Both the position numbers and the translations under genes were made by a program. From Gemmataceae bacterium (lineage in GTDB: Bacteria > Planctomycetota > Planctomycetia > Gemmatales > Gemmataceae), in NCBI GenBank assembly GCA_028288765.1, contig JAQGHQ010000271.1, positions 1 to 64,000 of the forward strand: a stretch of DNA of 64,000 bases, written 5' to 3'. Below are positions 25,004 to 34,721 of the stretch, in pieces. The notes beneath the pieces are model-generated. The model did not search any database. It saw only the letters and a program-made list of their open reading frames with translations, and was not told the origin of the DNA. How positions within the stretch are numbered: position 1 is the stretch's first letter; each line of letters starts with the position of its first letter.

Positions 25004-26278
25004 TCACTCGTCTAAGTCGCGAGCTAAACGAAGACCGGAGAACTGCCAGCGGGCGTCGGGCGGGAAGAAGTTGCGGTAGGTCGGGCGGACGTGCCCGGCC
25101 GGGGTGGCGCACGACCCGCCCCGGAGGACCATCTGGTTGCACATGAACTTCCCGTTGTACTCGCCCAGCGCCCCGACCGCCGGCCGGTACCCGGGGTAAG
25201 CGGTGTACGGACTGGCCGTCCACTCCCACACGTCCCCGAAGAACTGGCCGGCGCCCGTGTCCGGGGCCGGATGGAAGCGGCCGGAGTCGAGGAAGTTCCC
25301 GGCCGCCTCGCGGGGCTCGGCCGCCACTTCCCATTCCGTCTCGGTCGGCAGTCGGGCCCCGGCCCACCGGGCGAAGGCGTCCGCCTCGTAGTAGCTGACG
25401 TGGCAGACCGGCTCGGCCGGGTCGAGCGGCCGTGGCCCCGAGAGGGTAAACACGGACCAGCTGTCCGGCGTCTGCTCCCAGTACAGCGGGGCGGTCCACC
25501 CCTTCTGCTGCCGGGCCGCCCAGCCGTCGGACAACCACAGGGTCGGACGGTCGTACCCGCCGTCCTCGACGAACGCGAGGAACTCGCCGGCGGTCGCCGG
25601 CCGGGAGGCGATCCCGAACCCGTCGACGAACACCCGGTGGCGGGGCGACTCGTTGTCGAACGCGAACCCCTCGCCGGCGTGGCCGATCCAGCGCACCCCG
25701 GCCGGGTGTTCTTCCCACCGGAGGGGGAGCACCCCGCCGGCCGGGTCACCCCCGGCCGGCGCGACGATATAAGCGGGCCGGAGCGGGTTCAGGCCGAGCG
25801 CGTGCTTCAGGTCGGTGAGCAGCAGTTCCTGGTGCTGCTGCTCGTGGTTCAGCCCCAACTCGACCAGGGGGGCGATCGCCCCCAGCGTCCGCCCGTCCAC
25901 CCTCTCGATCAGGCCCGTCATCCGCTCGTCGACTGCCCGGCGATAGGTGTACACGTCCGCCACGGTGGGGCGGGACAGGAGCCCCCGGGCCGGCCGCGGC
26001 CACCGGTCGCCGACCGTCTCGTAGTAAGAGTTGAAGAGGGAGCGGAAGAGCGGGTGATGGGGTCGGAAATCGGGCTCGTGATCGGCGAGGACGAACGTTT
26101 CGAAGAACCAGGTGGTGTGCGCCAGGTGCCACTTCGGCGGGCTACAGTCGGGCATCGACTGGAGCCCGTAGTCGTCGATCTCCAGCGGCTCACACAGCCG
26201 CCCGGTCAACCGGCGGACGTCGCGATACCGGGCGACGAACGACCCCGCGTTGACGGCCGTCGGCGATCGGCCGGGCAT
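25004..26278 (-). CDS. egtB: Hercynine oxygenase (ergothioneine sulfoxide synthase) EgtB
   Basis: 424 residues, the normal length. The N-terminal DinB-type domain carries the iron ligands His51 (in KWHLAHTTWFFETF) and the pair His145/His149 in NHEQQHQE, matching the three-histidine site known for EgtB. The C-terminal domain is of the FGE-sulfatase type, with RWIGHAGEGFAFDNE, GGYDRPTLWLSDGW, and ending [17 protein letters not shown]. It joins hercynine with cysteine or gamma-glutamylcysteine as the sulfoxide. The ATG at 26278 has AGGAACGG upstream. A 96-base segment at the 3' end (25035-25130) is identical to the remnant next to egtD. Confidence 0.93.
   Translation of the reverse strand: MPGRSPTAVNAGSFVARYRDVRRLTGRLCEPLEIDDYGLQSMPDCSPPKWHLAHTTWFFETFVLADHEPDFRPHHPLFRSLFNSYYETVGDRWPRPARGLLSRPTVADVYTYRRAVDERMTGLIERVDGRTLGAIAPLVELGLNHEQQHQELLLTDLKHALGLNPLRPAYIVAPAGGDPAGGVLPLRWEEHPAGVRWIGHAGEGFAFDNESPRHRVFVDGFGIASRPATAGEFLAFVEDGGYDRPTLWLSDGWAARQQKGWTAPLYWEQTPDSWSVFTLSGPRPLDPAEPVCHVSYYEADAFARWAGARLPTETEWEVAAEPREAAGNFLDSGRFHPAPDTGAGQFFGDVWEWTASPYTAYPGYRPAVGALGEYNGKFMCNQMVLRGGSCATPAGHVRPTYRNFFPPDARWQFSGLRLARDLDE
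25035..25130. repeat. 96-bp exact duplicate of 21486-21581
   Basis: These 96 bases within egtB are identical, including third codon positions, to the egtB remnant adjoining egtD. Identity stops abruptly at both ends while homology of the encoded protein continues, a pattern expected from gene conversion or recombination at this patch rather than from simple conservation. Confidence 0.9.
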
Positions 26279-26662
26279 TCCGTTCCTCCCGCTCCCCTGC
26301 GACTGTCGGGTTCACTCCGGGTGGGGCGGGCGGATGAAGGGCCCCACGATCACCAGGAATAATAACCTACGGTTCGCTCGCCGACCTACCCCAAGAAAAG
26401 TGGACACGGAGTTAACGGTGGATTGGGTTGGGCGTCCGTTCAAACTCGTCCGGGGATAAGAACCACCCGGTCATCCGCCGCCGCACGCGCGGGAACCGCT
26501 CCGGCGCTGTCCGGCCTCGCCTGTCTGGCCTTTTTTGGCCAATCCTCTCACACCCGCTTGATGACAGCCCGATGACCAACGACCCCCCCGAACCACCAGC
26601 TGCCCCGCCGCTTGCCGCGGACAACATTTCCGCACATGGCGATGCTCGACCTCATGTAAGGG
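26279..26662. other. Intergenic region upstream of egtB
   Basis: No gene is visible. A GGCCTTTTTTGGCC palindrome occurs at about 26528-26541. Bases 26604-26635 match, with one mismatch and in reverse orientation, 41184-41215, which lies next to a palindromic repeat; this suggests a shared mobile or repeated segment. The egtB promoter should lie in the left part but no clear boxes were found. Confidence 0.4.
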
Positions 26663-26788
26663 GACATCCCGTTCTCCGGGCACCTGACCGCGGACCAACT
26701 GGCACGGCCGCTCGACATCGCCGACCGGTGCCCCGTCCACCGAACCCTCACGTCCGAAATCACCATCCAGACGCGGGTATCGGGCTGA
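26663..26788 (+). pseudogene. C-terminal remnant of an OsmC-family protein
   Basis: The frame encodes 41 residues up to a TGA: FSGHLTADQLARPLDIADRC in parts, then PVHRTLTSEITIQTRV. The Ala-Asp-Arg/Lys-Cys-Pro-Val-His-Arg-Thr-Leu block is the conserved C-terminus of OsmC-family peroxide-detoxifying proteins, containing one of the two catalytic cysteines. The rest of the ~130-residue protein, with the first Cys, is absent; upstream sequence has a stop and no matching reading frame. It is a truncated relic. Confidence 0.75.
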
Positions 26789-27026
26789 CGGCTGTCCGGG
26801 CAAGAGAGAGCTACACCTTCGGCCGATGCCGATGCCGGGGCCAGGTCGGTCACCGTGCAGGCGGGAGGGGCGGCGTCGCCTGCACTCGCTTCGGCCGCTT
26901 CACCGGCAGTGGCCGGGTGCCGGTCACGTCACCGGCCAGCGGGCCGCTCGGGAAGACTACCTGGACCTCCAACCCGTCGACCACGACCGTCACGGGCACC
27001 CGGACCGGGTGCGGGCAGAGGCGGCC

Positions 27027-28202
27027 TCAGTGGAACCCGCTCTCGCACTGGTCGACGGGCACGCTCCCCGGCTCGGTCAGGGCGATCCCGGCCTGGACCC
27101 CTCGGCCGTACCCGGTGAACCGCTCGGCGACCTCGCAGCTCGTCAGGTCGAGCCCCCCGGCCTCGACCCCCGGCTGGACCTGCACCGCCCCGCCCGGGGC
27201 CACCCCGCCGGCGTCGAACGCCACCGTGACTTTCACCCCCCCGAGCAAGCGGTGGGTGGTTTCGGTCCCCCGGGCCACCTCCACCCCGTACGTTGATCGG
27301 TCGGCAGACGCGAACGTGTAGTGCCACACCTTCCCGTCCGGGTCCAGGAGCTTCAGCCGGACCGAATCGACCCGGTACTTCCCGGCCGGCATTTTGGCCG
27401 GCTTCCCCTCGGCCCGCACGACCACCAGCTCGCCGAACTCGCTGACGTAGTTCGCGGCCAGTTCCACGACTTCCGTCTTCGCCAGCCTGGCGACCTCGAC
27501 TGAGAGGGTACCGGACTCGGAAGGCCGCTCCCGGGCGGTCGCGCCCAGCCCGTCCGGCCGCGGGCGGACGAGGACCGCGGTTCCGCCCGCGTCGATCGCC
27601 GACCCGAGCGGGAACTGCTCGGTCAGCGGGTCGAACCGGCCGTCCCCGTCGAGGTCGAGCCAGACCCGGTCGGCCCCGGCCCCGTCGAAGCACCCGTCCG
27701 CGTCCCCGTCGGTGAGCAGAGCCGCGACCCGTCGGCCGGAGAACTCCACGGCCCCGGTCGTGTACCCGCGGACGGCCCAGGCGAGCCCGTCCCCCCGCTT
27801 GCGGATCAGGACCGTCCGCTCCTGACTGGCACCGCCCCCGAACGGGACCGCCACCTTCGCCGCGTACGGCTTGTCCCCGAGGGTGACCCGCTCCCCGGCC
27901 GCGAACCGGCCGTCCCCGTCGGCGTCGAACCAGAGGGTCCCCGTCGTCGGCTGCCAGACCAGCCCGAGCCGGTGCCGGCCGGCCGGCCCGAGCCCGACCG
28001 ACCCGAACTTCGCCCCGGCCGGCGGCCGGTCGTCCGGGTGGAGCGGGCGGGTCGGGCGGTCGGCCAGCTCGGCCGTCCGGTAGGTGACGACCGACCGGCC
28101 GTCGCGGGACGCCTCGTCCACGAACGTCCACCCGGCCGGTGGCGGGCCGGGGTCGGCGGCGGGGGACCAGACCAGCCCGGCGGCCAGCAGCAAGGGGGGC
28201 AT
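27027..28202 (-). CDS. Exported protein with calcium-binding-type DxDGDG loops
   Basis: 391 residues with a short N-terminal signal peptide (MPPLLLAAGLVWSPA). Three acidic loops of EF-hand/dockerin type are visible: DADGDGRFAAGE (~92), DGDADGCFDGAG (~165) and DLDGDGRFDPLTE (~183). The rest is beta-rich with no family I recognise. The ATG is 3 bases after the TAA of a short upstream coding-like piece, with GGAGGAA as ribosome-binding site. The reading frame continues open for 58 codons beyond its TGA (to 26850) with protein-like sequence VTVVVDGLEVQVVFPSG, so the C-terminus may have been shortened by a nonsense change. Confidence 0.7.
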   Translation of the reverse strand: MPPLLLAAGLVWSPAADPGPPPAGWTFVDEASRDGRSVVTYRTAELADRPTRPLHPDDRPPAGAKFGSVGLGPAGRHRLGLVWQPTTGTLWFDADGDGRFAAGERVTLGDKPYAAKVAVPFGGGASQERTVLIRKRGDGLAWAVRGYTTGAVEFSGRRVAALLTDGDADGCFDGAGADRVWLDLDGDGRFDPLTEQFPLGSAIDAGGTAVLVRPRPDGLGATARERPSESGTLSVEVARLAKTEVVELAANYVSEFGELVVVRAEGKPAKMPAGKYRVDSVRLKLLDPDGKVWHYTFASADRSTYGVEVARGTETTHRLLGGVKVTVAFDAGGVAPGGAVQVQPGVEAGGLDLTSCEVAERFTGYGRGVQAGIALTEPGSVPVDQCESGFH

Positions 28203-28205
28203 CCG

Positions 28206-28328
28206 TTATTCCTCCTCGAACTCGCCGACCGGCGCGCCGTACCGCAGGGCGGTCTCGGCGAACCGGTCGGACAGGGTGAAAACCGCGGCGAGCGGATCGA
28301 GCCCGGTATCAGCGTACCCCTGATCCGC
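28206..28328 (-). other. Short coding-like remnant upstream of the calcium-loop protein
   Basis: Forty residues (YADTGLDPLAAVFTLSDRFA, then ETALRYGAPVGEFEEE) lie in frame with, and end three bases before, the next gene. There is no start codon; the frame is opened by a TGA at 28329-28331. The C-terminal look of the peptide and its ribosome-binding role for the next gene suggest the tail of a lost gene, but it is too short to identify. Confidence 0.3.
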
Positions 28329-28432
28329 TCACACGGCCCGGGCCGGGAGGAGGGGCAGGGTCGCTTACCCGCCGGAGCCGTCCGGGCCCCGGGGCGGGAC
28401 CCCGCACTCCAACGAAATACCGGTCCGTCGGG

Positions 28433-31400
28433 TCACTCGTCGTCGATTTCCCGCAGAAGGCTCCCGTAGACGGTCAGCGTCCGAAGCCGGTCGGTGTCGG
28501 TCAGGATCGACCCCAGTTCGACCAGCCCGCTCTGGGACAGGCCGTTGCCGCCGTTGCGGGCCTCCTTCGCCCGGTCGATCAGCTTGTCCACCAGGACCGT
28601 CGCCCGCTCCGGGTCGGCGAGGGCGAGGGCGAACAGCCAGTCCCGCCGCTGACGGGACGCCCGCTCGGGCAGCTCGTCCGGCGGGGCGACCCCCGCGAGT
28701 ACCCCCCGGGCGGTCCCCGGGTCGACGATGGCGAGGGCGGCGGCAATGTTGACCAGCTGATCTGCCCGGTCCTCGGGCGACCACGCGTCCGCCCCGGTCG
28801 GCCGCATCGCCAGGGTGCGGGCGACCAGCCCGGCAACGTCCGGGTACCCGATCTCCCGCGCCCGGACCACCGCCGTCGCCCCGAACCCGGCCCGGCCGCC
28901 GAAGTTCCCCCAGCTCCGGAACGCCTCGGGCTGCCCGTCGAGCAGGTCGAACGCCGCGTCGATCATCTTCGCCGCCCGCCCCCGGTCGGCCGGGGCGAAC
29001 CGCCGGGCCAGCCCCAGGTACCCGTGGAACTGGTACGCCCGTTCGGCCACCCCCTCGACCACCTTCACCGCCTCGTCGGGCCGGGCCGCGGCGATCCGGA
29101 ACGCGACCCGCAGGCGGGCCTCGGACGGGTAAGAACTGTTGTCCACCCGGAACCGGTCGAACAGCCGTTTCGCCCCGGGGAGGTCGACGGCCGCGAGCCG
29201 GCCGGCGGCCGCGGCCAGCCAGCGGTTGTACTCGCCGGGGTCTTTGATGCCGCCGAGGAGGACCTCGGCCCGCGGCCAGTCGTGGGGGGCCAGGCGGGCG
29301 GCGACCATTCCGACCGCGTAGGCGTTCAGGTCCCGGCCGGCGGCATCGATCTTCCCCGCCAGGGCGGCGGCTTCGAGCAGGATCTTCGTCCCGCCGGCCC
29401 CGTTCCCGGCCCGGACGGCCAGGTCGCCGGCCTCGGCCAGCGCCCAGACCTTCGCCGGGAACTCCCGCTGCCGGGCCCTCACCACCGCCTCCTCGGCCAG
29501 CCGGGCGGCCCCGGCCCTGTCCACCGGGAGCAGCTGTTCGCCGAGCCGGAGCGTCTCCGTGAACCCATCCTCCCCGGGGACCTGGGCCAGAACCGCAACG
29601 GCCTCGTCGACGTCCGCCTTCGCGGTATCGAACAGCGTCTTGTCCCGGACCGCCCGCTCGAGATGGCGGGTCAGGTCGGTCGTCCCGCCGGTCCGGGTCT
29701 TCTCCTCGTCCCGCCATTTCTTCGCCACGTCGAGGTCGATCCGGGCCATGCCGAGCAGGGCGTGGCTGCCGTACCCGAAGTCGGCCCGCACCTCCCAGGT
29801 CCGGGTGAGCAGGTGCCGGGTGAACCGGTCGAGGGCCGCGGCGTGGGCGGGCGGGACCGCCGGCTGGGGGCCGGGCGGGGCGGCGGCCGGCGTCAGCGGG
29901 ACGGTGACCGGGTCGGGCCCGCCGGGGACGACCGGGACCGCCGCGGGCCGATACCCGGGCTGCCGGACGAACACGAACCCGCCGCCCTCGTAGTACCCGG
30001 ACAGGGTGAAGGAGCCGTCGGCCGCCGAGGCGGTCGAGACCCGGGCCGGACCGTCCACCCCGAACACCTCGGCCCCGCCCACCGGCTTGTCGGTGACGGC
30101 GTCCCGGACGACCCCGCGCACCGCCAGGCCGGCCCGGCCGAGCTTCAGGGGCCCGAACTCCTGCACCTCACCGGCCGCCCCGGTCAGCGATTTGCTCCCG
30201 GCCCCGGCGTACCCGGTCGCCGCCACGGCGACCGAGTAGGTGTCCCGCGGCCAGAACCCGGCGAATGTGTACCGGCCGTCGGCGTCGGTGGTGGTGGTCG
30301 CGGCCGGGCCGTTGGTACCGGTCGAGGCGTTCCGGCCGACCCCCGGGACGGAGTGTCGTAGGGTCACTTTCGCCCCGGCGACGGGCACCCCCTTCGCGTC
30401 GGTCACCCGCCCCCGGAACCCGGCCGCGTTCGCCTCGCTCACCTCGATCGAGACCGGCCGGGTGGTCTTCTCCAGGTCGAACGTCTGCGGGACGTTGACG
30501 GCCGTCCCGAGGCGGACCCGCGGCGCCACCGCGTCGTCCGGCGGGAGGTTCTTGATGGCAAAGGTCCCGTCGTCGGCCGCGGTGGTCCGGTCGGCCCGGG
30601 TGTGGGTCCAGACGCCGCCGAGGGACAGCGTCGCCCCGCCCGCCGGCTTCCCGTCCGGGAACACCACCCGGCCCGCGAGGGTGACCGCCCGCGGCAGCGC
30701 GATCGGGGCGAACGCGTGCGGCCGGCCGACGGCGACCCGGGCCGGCTCGACCAGCCCCTGTCGGGCGTTCGCCACGTACGGGACGGCGTACCCGTCCGGG
30801 GCGGTCTGCGCCCAGACGATGTACCACCCGGGCGGCCCGTGGGCGGCGTACTCCCCGCTCCCGTCGGTGGTGACGTGGAACTGGCGGGTCGGGACGGCCA
30901 GCCGGTCGTCGGTGTGGACGTTCACGAGGAGCGCCGCACCGGGAACAGCCTTGCCGGTCACCATGTCGGTCACCCGGCCGGTGACCCGCGCGGCCGGGCC
31001 GAACGAGGCGGTGACCGCGGCCGTCTTCCCGGCCGCGACCTCGACCGGGTCGGCCTTCACGAACACCGCCGGGACCCGGCCGTCCTCGGACACGCCGACC
31101 TCGTACCGACCCGGGACGACGTCGCGGACGGTGACCGGGCCGGACCCGTCGAACGTCCCGGTCTTCCACCGGACCGGCCGAACCCCGGGCGCGGCCGCCG
31201 GCCGGGCGCTCATGAACAGATGCCACCCGAGCCCTTTCAGGGCGCTCGCTTCGACCCCCGCGGGGGTGATGGTGACTGTCCCCGGGGCGATCAGGCCGGC
31301 GTCCAGGTCGACGCCGGCCGGCGCCGTGAACAACGTCTCCCCGAACCCGGCCGCCGTCACCCGGAAGGAGACGCCGTACCCGACCGGGGCGGCGAGGCGG

Positions 31401-31945
31401 AACCGGCCGTCGGGGCCGGTCCTGGTGCCGAGCCGGGTTGTTTCCCAGGCCGGCAGCTCGATGACCGGTGCGGGGCCGTCGCCCGTCGCCCGGGCGTTGC
31501 CCTCGGCGGAATACGAGGTCGGGACGACGACCGCCCCGGCGACCGGGTTTCCGTCCGCGGCGGTGATTCGCCCGGCCCGGGCCGCGCCGTCCGCGAGGAC
31601 GATCCGGACGCCCGAGGGGCCCGGGTCCGGGTCCCAGAACTGGCCGACCGCGGTGTACCCGACCCGGCCCGCGGGGTCGCGGGCGAACAGGTGCCGGATC
31701 GACCGCCGCGGCCCGGTCTCGCCGGGGATGGTCAGCTTCCCGTCGGCGTCGGCCGGGATGGGGGTCGGCTCCGCGGGCGGGAGACGGGCCTCCGGGTCGG
31801 GGTCCGGGTAGACCCAGACCTTCGCCCCGGCGGCCGGCTTGCCGGCGGCGGTCGTCACCCGGACCGCGACCGGGGGCGGGTCCCCGGCCCGGGCCGGGGA
31901 CGGGGTGATCAGGAGCACGGCGGCCAGGACGAGCGATCGGGGCAT
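28433..31945 (-). CDS. Large exported protein with carboxypeptidase-regulatory-like (Ig-fold) repeats
   Basis: 1170 residues from the ATG at 31945, which gives a clear signal peptide ending PSPARA. The first ~770 residues contain about five beta-sandwich repeats of the CarboxypepD_reg type, each with the hallmark G-x-V-x-D...G-x-P-V-x-G-A-x-V and D-x-D-G-x-Y/F blocks, for example RGRVTDAKGVPVAGAKV then DADGRYTFAGF. The last ~400 residues are Ala/Glu/Arg-rich helices without a recognised domain. Such repeats usually serve as structural or binding modules on envelope or secreted proteins. The frame is open further upstream, but only low-complexity sequence precedes the signal peptide. Confidence 0.8.
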   Translation of the reverse strand: MPRSLVLAAVLLITPSPARAGDPPPVAVRVTTAAGKPAAGAKVWVYPDPDPEARLPPAEPTPIPADADGKLTIPGETGPRRSIRHLFARDPAGRVGYTAVGQFWDPDPGPSGVRIVLADGAARAGRITAADGNPVAGAVVVPTSYSAEGNARATGDGPAPVIELPAWETTRLGTRTGPDGRFRLAAPVGYGVSFRVTAAGFGETLFTAPAGVDLDAGLIAPGTVTITPAGVEASALKGLGWHLFMSARPAAAPGVRPVRWKTGTFDGSGPVTVRDVVPGRYEVGVSEDGRVPAVFVKADPVEVAAGKTAAVTASFGPAARVTGRVTDMVTGKAVPGAALLVNVHTDDRLAVPTRQFHVTTDGSGEYAAHGPPGWYIVWAQTAPDGYAVPYVANARQGLVEPARVAVGRPHAFAPIALPRAVTLAGRVVFPDGKPAGGATLSLGGVWTHTRADRTTAADDGTFAIKNLPPDDAVAPRVRLGTAVNVPQTFDLEKTTRPVSIEVSEANAAGFRGRVTDAKGVPVAGAKVTLRHSVPGVGRNASTGTNGPAATTTTDADGRYTFAGFWPRDTYSVAVAATGYAGAGSKSLTGAAGEVQEFGPLKLGRAGLAVRGVVRDAVTDKPVGGAEVFGVDGPARVSTASAADGSFTLSGYYEGGGFVFVRQPGYRPAAVPVVPGGPDPVTVPLTPAAAPPGPQPAVPPAHAAALDRFTRHLLTRTWEVRADFGYGSHALLGMARIDLDVAKKWRDEEKTRTGGTTDLTRHLERAVRDKTLFDTAKADVDEAVAVLAQVPGEDGFTETLRLGEQLLPVDRAGAARLAEEAVVRARQREFPAKVWALAEAGDLAVRAGNGAGGTKILLEAAALAGKIDAAGRDLNAYAVGMVAARLAPHDWPRAEVLLGGIKDPGEYNRWLAAAAGRLAAVDLPGAKRLFDRFRVDNSSYPSEARLRVAFRIAAARPDEAVKVVEGVAERAYQFHGYLGLARRFAPADRGRAAKMIDAAFDLLDGQPEAFRSWGNFGGRAGFGATAVVRAREIGYPDVAGLVARTLAMRPTGADAWSPEDRADQLVNIAAALAIVDPGTARGVLAGVAPPDELPERASRQRRDWLFALALADPERATVLVDKLIDRAKEARNGGNGLSQSGLVELGSILTDTDRLRTLTVYGSLLREIDDE

Positions 31946-32257
31946 CGGGCGGGCCTCGCCGGTCGGTGGGACGGACGCCGACGATTGTACCCGGGTTCGT
32001 CCGGGATAGGGAGGATCGGGCGGGCGGGGGCTCTCACCTTCTCCGAGGTCGCCGCCGCCCCGACTCGGAAGACGTGTCGGCTCTGCCCAGGACCTGGCGG
32101 ACGGCAGGCGGGGGTCGAGGCACCGGCGACGACGGGTGACGCGGCGGTCGGGCCGGTCGGCCGGCGGCCGATCCACGGTGGTGGACGAAAATGGGGTCGG
32201 CCCGAGGTGGCCCTTCGGGAGCCGCCGAATTCCGTTGCAATGCCGGCTCGCCGGAAT

Positions 32258-32367
32258 CCGGGGGCGTGGGCCAGCCCGGCCCCTTGGTCCCGGCCGAACT
32301 GCGAAATCGCGTGCGGCGCCTTACACCCGGCCAGGATGGCAACCGCCGCGAGGCTAAAAACGGCCAC
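32258..32367 (-). pseudogene. Possible lipoprotein N-terminal remnant
   Basis: From a GTG at 32367 the minus strand encodes a convincing lipoprotein leader, VFSLAAVAILAGCKAPHAI, with lipobox LAGC, followed by about 17 residues before the frame turns into Arg/Pro-rich shadow-like sequence. A neighbouring frame then looks more protein-like, which suggests a frameshift in a decaying small lipoprotein gene. The rest of the gap 31946-32431 holds nothing else I can support. Confidence 0.3.
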
Positions 32368-32431
32368 CAGGGGGGTATCGCCCCCGGGGGAAAGGTCCGC
32401 CTGAGCCCCGGTGGTTTTCGCGCCTCCTCCG

Positions 32432-34711
32432 TCAACCGCGCGGCGCGTCGAGGACCTCCCGGACCTTCCGGGCGAGCGCCAGCGGGGTGTACGGCTTCTG
32501 GAGGAACGCGACGTCCGCCTCCAGCACCCCGTGCCGGACGACCGCGTCGTCCGTGTACCCGCTCATGAACAAGACCTTCAGGCCCGGGTACCGGTCTCGG
32601 AGCGCCTCGGCCAGCTCACGACCGCTCATCCCGGGCATCACCACGTCGGTGACCAGGATGTCCACCGGCGGCCGGCCCTCGACCAGCCGGATCGCGTCCG
32701 GGCCGTCCGTCGCCGACACCACGGCGTACCCGTACGCCTGGAGGGCGAGCAGGGCGAACTTCCGGACGTCCGACTGGTCCTCCACCAGGAGGACCCCCTC
32801 GGTCCCGCCCCGCACCCTCACCGGGTCGGCCCCCGACCCCGCGGCCGGCCCCTCGACCGCGGGCAGGTACACCTTGAACGTCGTCCCGACCCCGACCTCG
32901 CTGTACACCTCGACGTGGCCGCCGCTCTGCCGGACGATGCCGTAGGTGGTGGCCAGCCCGAGCCCCGTGCCCTTGCCCGGCTCCTTGGTCGTGAAGAACG
33001 GCTCGAAGATCCGCGCCTTCACACCGTCCGTCATCCCGGTGCCGGTGTCCGTGACCGCGGTCAGGACGTAGCGGCCGGGGCGGACCCCGTGGTGCAGGCG
33101 GGCGTAGTCCCCGCCCAGCTCGACGTCCCGCGTCTCGATGGTGAGCCGCCCCCCGCGGGGCATGGCGTCCCGGGCGTTCACCGCCAGGTTCATCAGCACC
33201 TGCCCCATCTGCCCCGGATCGACCCGCACCCGGCTGACCGCCGGGTCCAGGGCGGTGGCCAGGGTGACGTCCTCCCCGATCAGCCGCCGGAGCATCTTCC
33301 CGGCCTCGGCCACGACCGCGTTCGGGTCGAGCACCCTCGGCTCCAGGACCGCCCGCCGGCTGAAGGCCAACAGTTGGCCGGTCAGCCCGGTCGCCCGCTC
33401 GCCGGCTTCCCGGATCGCGTCGAGGGCCGGTCGGTCGGGGGCGGCCGGGGGGAGGTTGTCGAGCAGCAGGTCGGCGTACCCGTTGATGACGGTCAGCAGG
33501 TTGTTGAAGTCGTGGGCCACCCCGCCGGCGAGCTGCCCGAACGCGTCCATCTTCTGCGCCTGCCGGAACTGCTCCTCCAGCTGCCGGCGGGCGGTGATGT
33601 CCTGGGTGACCCCGATAATCCGGACGACCCGCCCGTCGGCGTCGGCCTCTGGTTCCGCCCGGACGTTCACCCACTTGACCCGGTCGCCGAGTACGAGTCG
33701 GTGCTCGATCTCGCACGGCACCCCGGCCAGGGCCTGCTGCAGCGCCGCCTGGACGCGCGGGAGGTCGTCCGGGTGGACCTTTTTGGCCAGTTCCTCGCCG
33801 GTGTGCGGGCCGGGGTCGCACTCGCAGATCCGGCTGCCCTCGTCCGAGCTGACGTAGACCCCACCCGGTACCTCGTACGTCCAGCCGGCGACGTGGGCGA
33901 TGGCTTCGGCCTGCCGGAGCAGTTCCTCGCTCCGCCGCAACGCCTCCTCCGCCCGCCGCCGGTCGGTCACGTCCCGGACCACCAGGGTGTGGAACTTGCG
34001 CCCGCCGGCCTTGCCCGAGGAGACCGACGCCTCGACCGGGAACTCCTCGCCCCCCGCCCTCACCCCGCGGGTCCCCATCCGCAGCCGGTGGGTGAACGAT
34101 CCCGGGTCGGCGCCGCCGCCCGCCCCGGCCGGGTGGACGAGTTCGTTCGGGATGAAGTCGGTGAGCGGGCGACCGAAGGCCGCCGCGGCCGGACACCCGA
34201 ACATCCGTTCGGCGGCCGGGTTGAACAGGCTGACCCGGCGGTCGGCCTCGACCACGATGACCGCGTCCTTGGCCGACTCGATGACCCCGGCCAGCCGGGC
34301 CTCGGAATCGGCCAGCCGCCGCTCCGTCCCGACCTGCCGGAGGACCCGCCCGACCGCCTCCGGGAGGTAGTCCAGATACTCGAGCGACTTGGTGACGAAG
34401 TCCCGGACCCCGACCCGGAAGGCCTGGATCACCGTCGCCTCGTTGCCGAATCCGGTCACCAGGATGACCGGCAGGTCGTACCCGGCGGCCTTCACCCGGG
34501 CGTAGAAGTCTAGCCCGTCCACCCCGCCCGGCAGGCGGTAGTCGAGCAGGACCAGGTCCACCCCGCCCCGGCCGACCGCGTGGAGCGCTTCTTCGGCCGT
34601 GGCGGCGACCACCGCGAGGTACCCGGCGTCCTCGAGCCGCCCCCGCTCCAGCTCGGCGATGCCCGGGTCGTCCTCCACGATCAGGACGGTGGGGGAGACG
34701 GTCGCGGTCAT
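32432..34711 (-). CDS. Hybrid sensor histidine kinase (REC-PAS-PAS-HisKA-HATPase-REC)
   Basis: 759 residues, soluble. Order: a receiver domain (about 8-125, Asp in [10 protein letters not shown]), a first PAS (about 140-260, [20 protein letters not shown]), a second PAS with PAC (about 275-385, ending [16 protein letters not shown]), HisKA with phospho-acceptor His in [18 protein letters not shown], a HATPase with GTGMTD and [11 protein letters not shown], and a C-terminal receiver with Asp in [13 protein letters not shown]. The HDFNNLL type kinase group is common in planctomycetes. It is the third gene of an operon with a CHASE3 kinase and a single receiver; 10 bases separate it from the receiver gene. 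No DNA-binding output is present. Confidence 0.93.
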   Translation of the reverse strand: MTATVSPTVLIVEDDPGIAELERGRLEDAGYLAVVAATAEEALHAVGRGGVDLVLLDYRLPGGVDGLDFYARVKAAGYDLPVILVTGFGNEATVIQAFRVGVRDFVTKSLEYLDYLPEAVGRVLRQVGTERRLADSEARLAGVIESAKDAVIVVEADRRVSLFNPAAERMFGCPAAAAFGRPLTDFIPNELVHPAGAGGGADPGSFTHRLRMGTRGVRAGGEEFPVEASVSSGKAGGRKFHTLVVRDVTDRRRAEEALRRSEELLRQAEAIAHVAGWTYEVPGGVYVSSDEGSRICECDPGPHTGEELAKKVHPDDLPRVQAALQQALAGVPCEIEHRLVLGDRVKWVNVRAEPEADADGRVVRIIGVTQDITARRQLEEQFRQAQKMDAFGQLAGGVAHDFNNLLTVINGYADLLLDNLPPAAPDRPALDAIREAGERATGLTGQLLAFSRRAVLEPRVLDPNAVVAEAGKMLRRLIGEDVTLATALDPAVSRVRVDPGQMGQVLMNLAVNARDAMPRGGRLTIETRDVELGGDYARLHHGVRPGRYVLTAVTDTGTGMTDGVKARIFEPFFTTKEPGKGTGLGLATTYGIVRQSGGHVEVYSEVGVGTTFKVYLPAVEGPAAGSGADPVRVRGGTEGVLLVEDQSDVRKFALLALQAYGYAVVSATDGPDAIRLVEGRPPVDILVTDVVMPGMSGRELAEALRDRYPGLKVLFMSGYTDDAVVRHGVLEADVAFLQKPYTPLALARKVREVLDAPRG

Positions 34712-34721
34712 CGGTCGGCTC

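Noticed and set aside
26395-26460. Insertion-sequence terminal repeat at AGAAAAGTGGACACGG
   Set aside because: It resembles some IS ends but no partner repeat, transposase or target duplication was found nearby.
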